From: Streptomyces sp. Root1304
Lineage (GTDB): Bacteria > Actinomycetota > Actinomycetes > Streptomycetales > Streptomycetaceae
Length of the DNA: 64,000 nt
Assembly (NCBI RefSeq): GCF_001426405.1
Contig: NZ_LMEP01000001.1
Location: 854,691-918,690 of the forward strand
Direction of reading: 5' to 3'
Below the pieces are notes generated by a model that was not told the DNA's origin, searched no databases, and saw nothing but the letters and a program-made list of their open reading frames with translations. Positions 7,276-16,900 of this stretch are shown here, one piece after another; positions within the stretch are counted from its first letter, which is position 1, and each line of letters opens with the position of its first letter. Made by a program: the position numbers and the translations under genes.

Positions 7276-8712
7276 TCAGGCGGTGACCTTCTCGCCCTGC
7301 GGAGCGGGGGCGGCGGCCTCGGCCGCGAGGGCCTTGTCGCTCTTCATGACGAGCAGGGTGATCACACCGCCGAGGGCGGCGATGATCGCGGCGCCGATGA
7401 AGGCGGACGAGAAGCCGTCCGTCAGCTTCGGCAGGTTGCCGAGCTGGTCGGCGCCCTGGGACATCGCGACGGCGGTCAGCGCGGCCAGACCGAGCGCGGA
7501 GCCCACGTTGTAGGTGGTGTTGACGATGCCGGAGGCGAGACCGGCCTGCTCCTGCGGGGCGCCGGACATGGCGGCGATCATCGCGGGGATGTACGCGAGG
7601 GACATGCCGAGCGCGGCGACCAGCGAGGCCGGCAGGACGTCGACGAGGAAGGAACCGGTCGGCGGGACGGCCGCCAGCCAGACCAGACCGGCCGCGAGGA
7701 CCAGCAGACCGCCGCCGATGAGCGGCTTGGCCCCGAACTTCATCATGAGCCGGGCGGTGATGGCCGTCATGAAGATCATGAGGAGCACGGTCATCGGGAG
7801 CAGCGCGGCACCGGACTCGAAGGCGCCGAAGCCCAGCACCTGCTGGAGGTACAGGTTGAGGAAGTACCACATCGGGATCCAGGCGGCACCGAGCAGCGTC
7901 ATCGCCAGGTTGGCCGAGCCGAGGCGCGGGACCCGCCAGACGCTGAGCGGCATGAGCGGCTCGCTGATGCTCTTCTGGATCACGAGGAACAGGCCCAGGA
8001 GGACGGCGGCGCCGATCAGCTGGAGGATCGTGCCGGTGGAGCCCCAGCCGACCTCGGGGGCGCGGACCACGGCGAACACGGCGAGCGCGAGACCGGCGGT
8101 GACGGCGGCGGCTCCGAGGACGTCGACCGAGCCGCGGCGGGACTCGACGTTCGGGAGCAGCTTGGTCGCGGCGAGAGTGGCGAGGCCGATCGGGATGTAG
8201 ATGATGAAGACCCACTGCCAGCTCATCCACTCGGTGAAGACACCACCGAGGAAGACGCCCGCGGTACCGCCGGCGGGGGCCGCGGCGCCGTAGAGCGCCA
8301 TCGCCTTGCCGAGCTCCTTCGGGTCGTGCATGAAGAGCATCATGAGCAGGGTCATCGCGGAGGGCGCGATCAGCGCACCGCCGACGCCCTGGACGGCGCG
8401 GCCGACGATCTCGACCCAGGCGGTCTGCGCGGCGGCGGCCACGACGGAACCGGCGATCATGACCGCCCAGCCCGAGACGAAGATCCTGCGGGCTCCGACC
8501 AGGTCGGAGAGGCGTCCGCCGAGGAGCAGCAGACCGCCGAAGACGATCACATAGGCGTTGAAGATCCACTGGAGCTCGCTCTGCGAGAAGCCCAGGTCCT
8601 TCTGCATCTCGGGAAGCGCGACCCCGATGATCGACGTGTCCATGATGACCATGAACTGTGCGGCGGCGAGCACGACAAGTGCCCACCAGCGCCGGGGATT
8701 GACGGTTGACAT
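7276..8712 (-). CDS. MFS multidrug efflux transporter, DHA2 (EmrB/QacA) family
   Basis: A 478-residue integral membrane drug:proton antiporter. It has many hydrophobic segments, the TM1 motif VIMDTSIIGVALPEMQ, the cytoplasmic loop GGRLSDLVGARRIF, and the antiporter motif C-like region GGALIAPSAMTLL. I start it at MSTVNPRRWW (8710-8712), which has a caggg/aaggg ribosome site; the extra 12 codons upstream have none. The gene is the only one read leftward from a short divergent promoter region that holds two CsoR-like palindromes, so it may be induced by a ligand of that regulator class. The substrate is unknown. Confidence 0.9.
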   Translation of the reverse strand: MSTVNPRRWWALVVLAAAQFMVIMDTSIIGVALPEMQKDLGFSQSELQWIFNAYVIVFGGLLLLGGRLSDLVGARRIFVSGWAVMIAGSVVAAAAQTAWVEIVGRAVQGVGGALIAPSAMTLLMMLFMHDPKELGKAMALYGAAAPAGGTAGVFLGGVFTEWMSWQWVFIIYIPIGLATLAATKLLPNVESRRGSVDVLGAAAVTAGLALAVFAVVRAPEVGWGSTGTILQLIGAAVLLGLFLVIQKSISEPLMPLSVWRVPRLGSANLAMTLLGAAWIPMWYFLNLYLQQVLGFGAFESGAALLPMTVLLMIFMTAITARLMMKFGAKPLIGGGLLVLAAGLVWLAAVPPTGSFLVDVLPASLVAALGMSLAYIPAMIAAMSGAPQEQAGLASGIVNTTYNVGSALGLAALTAVAMSQGADQLGNLPKLTDGFSSAFIGAAIIAALGGVITLLVMKSDKALAAEAAAPAPQGEKVTA

Positions 8713-8757
8713 TGCCCTGACCCTTCGCTCGCTCTGACCCCCGACCACGGCCGGGGC

Positions 8758-8774
8758 ATACCCCTAGGGGGTAC
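8758..8774. promoter_or_regulatory. CsoR-like palindrome 1 upstream of the efflux gene
   Basis: ATACCC-5-GGGTAC, one base off a perfect palindrome. The ATACCC/GGGTAT half-site pair is the known signature of CsoR/RcnR (DUF156) repressor operators. It is 46 bases upstream of the efflux start. No such regulator is encoded in the window. Confidence 0.6.
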
Positions 8775-8792
8775 CTGTGCGGTGCACCGTAG

Positions 8793-8811
8793 CATACCCA
8801 TGGGGGGTATG
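8793..8811. promoter_or_regulatory. CsoR-like palindrome 2 upstream of the efflux gene
   Basis: CATACCC-5-GGGTATG with perfect 7-base arms, centred 36 bp from palindrome 1 and with the same 5-base spacer. Two matching sites argue for a real operator pair in the region between the efflux pump and the rightward HD-domain gene. Confidence 0.65.
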
Positions 8812-8888
8812 TAAGGGCGAGGTGAGGACGGAGCCGGGGATGCGTGGGAAGCAGCGCTTCCGCGGCCCCGGCCGGGCAGAATGCCCCC

Positions 8889-9563
8889 ATGACCGCAGAC
8901 CAGGACCCCGCGCTCCTCCAGCGGTGGAACACCACCCTGCTCGCCGCCCGCGCCGGCCGCGAGGGCCCCGACCCCGCCCCCTACGGCCGCAACCTGCTCG
9001 CCCGCTGGGCCGAGCCGCAGCGCCGCTACCACACGGTCGACCACCTCCGGGCGGTCCTCGACCGCATCGACGAACTGACCGATCAGGGCGGCGAGGGAGG
9101 CGAGCTGGAGCTCGTACGGCTCGCCGCCTGGTTCCACGACGCCGTCTACCGCCCGGACCGCTCGGAGAACGAGGAACGCTCGGCGGTCCTCGCCGAGAAG
9201 GCCCTCACCGAGGCCGGACTCACCCCGCACGAGGTCGCCGAGGTGGCCCGGCTCGTCCGCCTCACGACCGGCCACGACCCGGCCGGCGGCGACCTCAACG
9301 GCGAGACCCTCTGCGATGCCGACCTCGCGGTCCTGGCCTCCGACCGCGATACCTACCAGGGGTATACGGCGGCGGTCCGCGAGGAGTACGCCTTCGTCCC
9401 CGAAACCGCCTTCCGCGAAGGCCGCGCGACGATCCTCCGCCACCTCCTCGGCCTGCCCCGCCTCTTCCGCACGCCCTACGGCGCGGCGGTCTGGGAGGAA
9501 CGGGCGCGCGAGAACATGGAGCGGGAACTCGCGGAACTGACGGACATGTCCGGAAAGGCCTGA
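8889..9563 (+). CDS. HD-domain metal-dependent phosphohydrolase
   Basis: A 224-residue HD-fold protein. The metal ligands are visible: YHTVDHLRAVLDRI (His near residue 40), LAAWFHDAVY with the HD pair (near residue 75), and CDADLAVLAS for the late Asp (near residue 142). It resembles the predicted metal-dependent HD hydrolases found as stand-alone proteins in actinobacteria, whose substrate is not established. I chose MTADQDPALL at 8889 because the upstream in-frame sequence is part of the divergent promoter region. It faces away from the efflux gene and may share its control region. Confidence 0.85.
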   Translation: MTADQDPALLQRWNTTLLAARAGREGPDPAPYGRNLLARWAEPQRRYHTVDHLRAVLDRIDELTDQGGEGGELELVRLAAWFHDAVYRPDRSENEERSAVLAEKALTEAGLTPHEVAEVARLVRLTTGHDPAGGDLNGETLCDADLAVLASDRDTYQGYTAAVREEYAFVPETAFREGRATILRHLLGLPRLFRTPYGAAVWEERARENMERELAELTDMSGKA

Positions 9564-9665
9564 ACGGATCGAGTCGACCTCGAAACGTAATGAGAAAGAC
9601 CCTCTACCGCCGGTAAGATCATTTCCACTTTGTCTTCACCCGCGAGAGATTCCAGGAAAAAGAAC

Positions 9666-10391
9666 ATGAGACTGCGTACGGCCCTCCCGATCGCCGCCGT
9701 ATTGCCCGCCCTGCTCGCCCTGTCCGCGTGCAGCGGCGAATCCTCGGACTCGGGCGACAAGAATCCGAAGGCGAGCGCGCAGAACACGAGCAGCGCCGAG
9801 GAGAAGGAGGCGGCGGAGGCGAAGAAACTCGGCGCACTCGACACCAAGCAGCTCGAAAAGGTCGCCCTCACGGGAAAGAACGCCGGATTCGACGCCAAGA
9901 AGATAGCCAAGTCGGAGGTCGAGGCCGGCCGCGGCATGGAGGCCGACAAGAAGGCCTGCCAGCCCCTCGCCAGCCTCATCGGCGGCTTCACGCACATCCC
10001 GGCCGTCAGCGAGGTGCACCGCTCGCTCCAGCCGGTCGAGGCGACCAGCGCGACCGTCGGATCCATGTGGCTCGCCTCCCACTCCGAGGAGAACGCCGCC
10101 CGGGTCATGAAGGACCTGCGCGCCGCCGTCACCGCCTGCCCCAAGGGCTTCAAGACCCTCGGCCTGACGTACGGCAAGGTCGAGAGCCTCCCCGCGCCGA
10201 AGCTCGGCGCCGAGGCCGTCGGCTACCGGATCACCGGCGACATCGGCAAGCAGAAGGTCCCGATGACGTACACGGTGGTCCGCGAGGGCGGAATCATCGC
10301 CGCGTTCTACGGCGTGAACATGCTGGACCCCCAGCAGGCGGCGATCCCGGAACCGCTGATCAAGGCGCAGCTGGACCGCCTGGGGGGCTGA
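9666..10391 (+). CDS. Secreted lipoprotein of unknown function
   Basis: A 241-residue lipoprotein. The signal peptide MRLRTALPIAAVLPALLALSAC ends in a lipobox (LSAC), so the Cys at about residue 22 should be lipidated and hold the protein on the outer face of the membrane. A charged Lys/Glu/Ala linker follows (residues 30-70), then a folded domain with two Cys residues (ACQP and TACPKGF). The start at 9666 is the first giving a proper signal peptide, with an agga ribosome site. The folded part loosely resembles PknH-type extracellular sensor domains, but I do not recognise the family with certainty. Confidence 0.82.
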   Translation: MRLRTALPIAAVLPALLALSACSGESSDSGDKNPKASAQNTSSAEEKEAAEAKKLGALDTKQLEKVALTGKNAGFDAKKIAKSEVEAGRGMEADKKACQPLASLIGGFTHIPAVSEVHRSLQPVEATSATVGSMWLASHSEENAARVMKDLRAAVTACPKGFKTLGLTYGKVESLPAPKLGAEAVGYRITGDIGKQKVPMTYTVVREGGIIAAFYGVNMLDPQQAAIPEPLIKAQLDRLGG

Positions 10392-10417
10392 CGTCCCCCT
10401 TTTTTCCGTACGCACGG

Positions 10418-10463
10418 AAGGGGCCTCCCCGGGAAAGCTTTCGCTTTCCCGGGGAGGCCCCTT
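10418..10463. terminator. Bidirectional hairpin terminator
   Basis: A 21-bp perfect stem (10418-10438 with 10443-10463) and a 4-base loop, preceded by a T run at 10400-10405. It lies between two converging genes and can serve both. Confidence 0.88.
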
Positions 10464-10481
10464 TCATGTCGGCCGACCAGG

Positions 10482-10889
10482 TCAGTCGACGTGCCCCGAT
10501 TCCATCGGGAACTCCGGCGGCGAGGGGGCGTCGTACAAGGACTGAAGGTCACCCATCAGCTCGTACTCCGCCTCCCGCCAGGACGGGTTGGCACCGACGA
10601 CGAAGCTGTCGCCGTCCCGTTCCAGCATCCACGTGTACGCGGCGCTTTCCTCCGGAATGCCGTGCCGTTCACCGAGCACGGCGAACTCCTCGGCGGTCGC
10701 CCGCCGGATGTGGAGCCCGTTCCGGTAGAGGGGCTTGAGGAACATCAGTTCCACATGCCCGATGGAGACCTCGACCCTCGTCGTGGTCTGGTCCACCAGG
10801 GTGGCCGGACTGGTCAGGAACAGCTGCCGGTGCGAGGGGAGAAACGCGGTGACTCTGAAGAGCCGCCCCTCCCGGATGAAATCCGTCAT
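10482..10889 (-). CDS. Small protein downstream of a giant toxin-like protein, candidate immunity protein
   Basis: A 135-residue acidic soluble protein with no signal peptide. The start MTDFIREGR at 10887-10889 has a strong ggagagg ribosome site 19 bases after the stop of the giant gene, so they form one transcription unit. I do not recognise the fold. Its position immediately after the toxin-like C terminus, its small size and its cytoplasmic character fit the standard layout of a polymorphic toxin and its immunity gene. This is inference from context only; it could also be an unrelated co-transcribed gene. Confidence 0.7.
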   Translation of the reverse strand: MTDFIREGRLFRVTAFLPSHRQLFLTSPATLVDQTTTRVEVSIGHVELMFLKPLYRNGLHIRRATAEEFAVLGERHGIPEESAAYTWMLERDGDSFVVGANPSWREAEYELMGDLQSLYDAPSPPEFPMESGHVD

Positions 10890-10908
10890 GACCGCCGTCC
10901 TCCTCTCC

Positions 10909-13900
10909 TTAATCGACCGGTGTGCCGTTGGCATAGGTCAGCTTCGTCGGATAGACCTGCTTGACCACCATCTTCCCCGTCTCCGGGTCCCTCACGGTCA
11001 TGTGCCACTCGACGGAGGCCCACTTCCGGTACTCCATCCGGAGAGCCGCACGGAGCTTGACCATCTCCCACGCGGTTCCGTAGCCGCCGTCCTGAATGAG
11101 CTTCCAGCTGCTGTCCGGGATCGAGTCCCCTCGCGCCAGAAGCATGGACAGCGCCTCGTCGGCGGTCTTGGCGCCCTCGACACCGTCCAGGGAGACCGAG
11201 AGCTTCACGTTGGGGTTGGACACCGCCCGCTCCACACCCACCGTCCAGATGGCGCGCTTCCCCAGCCCCATGCTCTCCGGCAGTTCGATGCCGTACAGCT
11301 CCTTGTTGTTGAACGTCTGACCGCCGAGGGACTTGGCCAGGTCGTCCGAGTAGGGGTTGATTCCGAGGACGACGTGATCGCCGTCCTTCACCAGACCGGC
11401 GAGGATCGCGGCGCACTTCTTGACGAGGTCGTCGCCGCTCGACGCCACCGAGAACGAGGCGACCTTGAAGGTCACGACGTCCCCGGCCTGGCACACCTCG
11501 TCGATCTTCCGGAGGATCCGGCTGATGATGCCCGAGATGGCGGCCTCGGTCAGACCGATGGTGCGGAGCGCCCGGTAGGCGTCCATGAACCCGACGCCCA
11601 TCCTGAGGGAGGCGTCCAGGGCGGCCACTCCGGCCTTGGCCCCGCGGAAGAGCGGGCCCGCGACGAACCAGCTGGCCGCCCAGGCGCAGTCGCCCCAGCT
11701 GCCGCCCGACACACCCGGGGTGAGCAGCTTCGCGCAGCCGATGAAGTCCCCGAGGAGGATGTCGACCGGGTCGATGCCCGAGTTGAACTCGGTCATCGTC
11801 AGCGTGATGGTGAGCGTCTTGGTCTCGGCCTCGGTCGTCTCCGGGCCGAGGTAGACGGTGTCCGCGGCCGGGCAGCTGCCCGAGGCCGTGTACTGCTCCC
11901 ACGGCACCATGCACATGTACACGTCGACGTGCGACTTGTACGTGACGTCGGACGTGACCTTGCAGTCCCCGAAGTGGATGATCGGGTTGCAGTTGTCCTT
12001 CTTGACGTTCTTCGGCTCACCGATGTACTCGATGTGGTCGAGCACCGCCCACACATCGCTGATCCCGGTGGTGACGCCCTGCGAGATCTGCTCGGAGCTG
12101 CCGGCCTTCTCGGTGCGGTCGGCGGCGTCCTGAGCCTCCTCCGCCGCGTCCCTGGCGCCGGCCGCGGCCTTCTCGGCGGCCGTCGCGTCCGTCTCCGCCT
12201 GGGTGGCGGTGGCACGGGCGCTGGCCGCGTCCTCCTCGGCCTTGGTGGCCACGGCGCGGGCGTTGGCGGCGTCCTTCTCCGCCTCGGTCGCCGCGGCGTC
12301 GGCCGCGTTGGCGTCGGTCTGCGCGTCACTGGCCGCCGACGACGCCGCCATGGCGTCGTTGCCGGCCGACATGGCGTAGCCGTCGGCGCGGCCGGCGGCC
12401 GCCTGGGCCTCCTTGGCGTCCTTGGCCGCCTGCGCCGCCGACTCCTGGGCCCGCAGATACGCCTTGGCGGCGCGGGACGCGTCCGCCGCGGCGGCCGCTG
12501 AGGCCTGCGCCGCGAGCTTCATGTCCGCGGCGGCCTGATCGGCCAGGGCCTTCGCCTCGGCGGAGAACGCCAGGGCCTGGTTCGCGGTGGCGGCCGCTGC
12601 CGCCGCCTGCTGCTGCGCGATCGTCAGCGACTGCTGGCCGGTGAGCACCGCGAACGCCGCGGAACTGTCGAGCTCCTGGTACGGGCCGCCGAGCGAGATC
12701 GCCTCGTTCGCCGGCTTGTTCACCGCCGCCGCGGAGTCACGCGCCGCGAGGGAGGACCGTACGGCCGCGAGCGCCTTGCCCGCGGTGACCGCCGCCCAGG
12801 ACGCGGTCTGCGCCGCCTCGGAACGGGCGGCAGCCGCCTCCGTCTTGGCGACCTTGGCCGCCGCGGAGGCCTTCTCCGACTGCTCCTTGGCACCCTTCGC
12901 GTCGGCCGCGGCGGCCTGCGAGGCGTCGATCGCCTCGGCCGCCGCCGCGTGGGCCGCGGCGGCGGAACCGGCCGCGATCCAGTACGACGCCCAGGCGCTG
13001 TCGGCCGCCGCCTTGGCGCGGGACGCGGAGCCCTGCGCCTTGGTGGCCGCCTCGCGGGCGTTGGTGGCGGCGGCCGTGGCCGCGTTCGCCGCCGCGCGCG
13101 CGTTGGTGGCCGCCGTGGTCGCCTCGTTCGCGGCGGAACGGGCGTCGGTCGCGGCCGCACGGGACGCGACGGCCGCGTCCGTACCCTCGTCGGCTGCGGC
13201 CTTGGCCTCGAAGGCCGCGGCCTTCGCGTTCAGCGAGTCACGCCGCATCTCGGCCTCAAGGGCCTTGTCGCGGGCGGCGACCGCGTCGCGCTCCGACTGC
13301 TCGGCGTCGCCCCTGCGGGCCGACGCCGTGGCTCCGGCCGCCTCGGCCGAGGTACGGGCCTCGCTCGCGATCCGTCCCTGGGCGACGGCGTCGGCCTCAT
13401 GGCCGGCGGCCTTGTCGCGCTCGCGCTCGGCGGTGGCCCGGTAGGCCGCCGCGTTGGCGCGCTCCAGCTCGGCGACGGCACGCGACGCCTGCGCGTCGGC
13501 CGCCGCCTTCTTCGCGTCCTGCTCCTCCGCGAGGGCCGTCTCCTTGGCCTTCTTGGCGGTGGCGGCGTTCGCCGCGGCCGAGGCCGCGTAGGCGTCGGCG
13601 CTGTCCGCGGCGGCCTTCGCCTGGGCGGCGGCCTCCTGCGCGGCGATGCGGCGGAACTCGGTGTTCACCGCGTGCGTCTCGGTCTGCGCCAGGGCGAGCA
13701 GCGCCTCCGAGGTCGACACGGTCGCGTTCGCCGCGTTCAGGGCCGTCTCGGTCGCCTTGGAGGCGGCCGTGGCGGCCGCGCCCGAGGCACGGGCGACCTG
13801 CACGGACTGCTGGGCGTACATCAGACCCCGGCCGCGCGGCACCTGGGCCGCGTCCGCGATCGTCCAGGCCTGCTGCTGGGCCGACACCGCGCGCTGCGCG

Positions 13901-16900
13901 GCGGCGTTGGCTGCGGTGGCCTGCTCCTTGGCTGCGGTGACCAGGGCCTGGACCTTGCCCCGGGCCTTCGCGAGGTCCGTCTTCGCCTTGTCGAAGAGGG
14001 CCTGCTTGGGCTTGAGGATGTGGTCCGGGTCGGCCTCCAGCTCGTCGTGCCAGTACTTCTGCCAGCGCAGGATCTGGTCGGCGAGCCAGGCCTGGCCGAT
14101 GGCCTCGACCATGTTGTCGGTGGCCTTGCGGGTGGCCGCGGCGGCGTCCGCCTCGGCCTGCATGATCAGGGTGCGCGGGGCGGCCTGGCCGGCGTACTCC
14201 GCCTCCCACTCGGCCGAGGCCTGGGAGACGGCCTCGCTCAGGGCGTTGCGCGGGTCGGTCGGGTCCGCGTGGTTGCACGTGGCCCACTGCTGCTTGAGGT
14301 CCTCGACCTCGACACGGAACTCGGGCGAGCCCTCGGTCAGCTTCTGGCGGGCGAAGCCGCCGTTCCGCAGGTACGTGGCGATGTCGGCGGACGTGGTGCC
14401 ACCGGAGTACCGCGTCTGGTTGACGCTGGAGTCCCGCAGCATGATGTCCGCGGCGAAGTCGTGCCAGCTGTCCTGGCCGCGGTTCTGCTCGGTGATCTGG
14501 CGGGCCTTGGCTATCGCCTCGGGGCTCGCGTTGGTGTGCGCGTCCCAGCCGATGCGGTCGGCCATCTTCGCCTGCGTGGAGTAGGTGTAGGCGCTGATGT
14601 CGGCGCCGAACTCCGGGGCGTGCAGCGTGATCCCGTCGTCGAACGAGCTCATCGCGTACGGGCGGTTGGCGTCCTCCAGGAGGGCCTTGCGCGCCGCGAA
14701 CGTGTCGAGGTACGCGTAACCGGCCTCGCGGTCCTGGTCACTGGCCTGCCCCAGGGGCATGAAGCCGATCCAGCCGATGTCCCCGATGACGGCCTTCAGG
14801 TCGTCGTTGGTGCCGGACAGGCCCTGGATCGCGATGGCCTTGGTCTTGGCGCCGCCCGCGTGCAGGGCGACTCCGGCGAGGCACCGGTTGAGGCGCGGGG
14901 TGGAGCGGACGTCACGGATGACGGCCGTCAGGTCGTTCAGGCGCCGCAGGGCGTTGTCGGCGTCGTCGAAGATCTTCCGCAGACCGGAGGAGACCTGCTC
15001 GATCGCCTGCGCGAGCGCGGGCATCCGGCCCACGATCACGGCCGACGAGGGGATGTCGACGAGCTCCCACAGGCAGTCCTCGACGTCGGAACCGGCCAGG
15101 CAGTCCTTGACCTTCGCGGCGTCGAGCTGCTCGAAGAGGATCTGCCCGCCGTTCGCGGTCGCCCACTCGACGATGTCCACGGAGACGGCCGCGAGGCCCT
15201 TCCGGTAGTCGTCGACGCAGGTCTGGCCACAGGCGTCGAGCAGGATCTGCTCCTCGCGCTGCCCGAGCACCGGCCAGTTGGAGGCACCGCCCTTGATGGG
15301 CGTGACGCCCTGGGCCAGCGCGTCCTTGTGCGCGGCCTCGTTGCGGTCGCGCTGCTGCTGCTCGGCGAGCCTGGCGGCCTCCTCGGCGGCGGTGCTGTTG
15401 CCCGCCGCGTCGGACGCCTTCGTCTCGGCGTCCTTGGCCTCCTGCTCCGCCTGGGACGCCTTGTCCTGCGCGCCCTGGGCGGCCTCGGCGGCCCGCCCGG
15501 CCTTCTCGTTCGCCTCGGCGGCGTGCCGCTCGGCGTCGGTGGCCTCACGGTCGGCCTCAAGGGCGGCGTTGCTCGCCTCGTCCGCGGTGAGGCGGGCGGA
15601 GACGGCGTCGTTCCCGGCCTGCGTGGCGTGGCCGGCGGCGGCGTCGGAGGCCGCCTTCGCGCCCTTCTGGGCACCGGAGGCCTCGGCCGCCGACGCCTGG
15701 GCGCGGGTCACGGCCTCGACGGCGCGGACCGAGTCGGCGGCGGCACGGGCGGCCGCCTCGGCGGCGAGCTTCGCGTCACCGGTGGCCTGCGCGGCGGTCT
15801 GCTGCGCCGACGCGGCGGCCTCGGCGGCCTCCGTCGCCTTGGCCTCGGCCGCCGCGGCCTGCTGCTCGGCGACCGTCTTCGACGACTGGCCGACGAGCAC
15901 GGCGAAGGCCGCGGAGCTGTCCTTCTCCTGGTACGGGGTGCCGATGGCGATGGCGTCGTTGCCGGCGGCCACCGCCTCCTTGGCGCTGTCACGGGCGGCG
16001 AGCGCGGCCTGACCGGCGGCGTACGCGCGGCCGAGGACGGTCGCGGCCGAGGTGAGCGCCTCGGCGGCGCTCGTACCGGCGGCGAGCGACTCCTGCTCGG
16101 CCTTCCTGGCGAGCGCGGTGGCGTTCTCCGAGGCCGTGGCGGCGTTGTCCGCGCGGGTCGACGCGTCCTGGGACGCGTCGAGCGCGACGGCTGCGGCGGC
16201 GTGCGCGGTGGAGGCCGCGCCGACCGAGGTGTAGTACGCCGACCAGGCGCTGCCCGCGGAGGCCTGGGCCCGCTCGGCGGCGCCCTCCGCGGTGGTGGCG
16301 GCGGTCCGCGCGGTGACGGCGGCGGCCGTGGCCTGGTCCGCGGCGGTCTGGGCGGCGGTGGCGGCCGTGGCGGCCTGGGTCGCGGCCGTCCGGGCGGCCG
16401 TGGCGGCGGCCCGGGTCTCGGCGGCGGCGGCCGTGCCCGCGGCGGCGTTCGCCGCGGCTTCGAGGGCGGCGGCGCGGGCGGCGGTGGCCTGCTTCGACCG
16501 GAGCGCGGCGACGGCCTGCTCCCGGGCGGTCTGCGCGGCCTTCGCCCTGGTGTTCGCCAGCGTGCGCTTCGTGGTGGCGTCGGTGGTCGCCGTACCGGCG
16601 GCCGTGTCGGCGCTCTGCGCGGTGGTCTTCTGCGTACCGGCCCGCTGCTCGGCCTCCACCGCCTTGGTGCGCTCGGTGGCGGCCTTGGCGCGGGCGGCGA
16701 CGGCGTTGGCCCGCTCCGTCTGCGCCTCGGCGCGCTCGGCGGCGGCGGTCGCGGCGGCCGTCTTGGCCTTGTCGCGCTTCTGCTCGGCCGTCGTACGGGC
16801 GGCCTTCGCGGTGTTCGCGCTCTCGGCGGCGGCCGTGGCGTTGGCCTCGGCGCTGTCGGCGGCGGCCTTCGCCTGCGCGGCGGCCTCCTCGGCGGCGACG

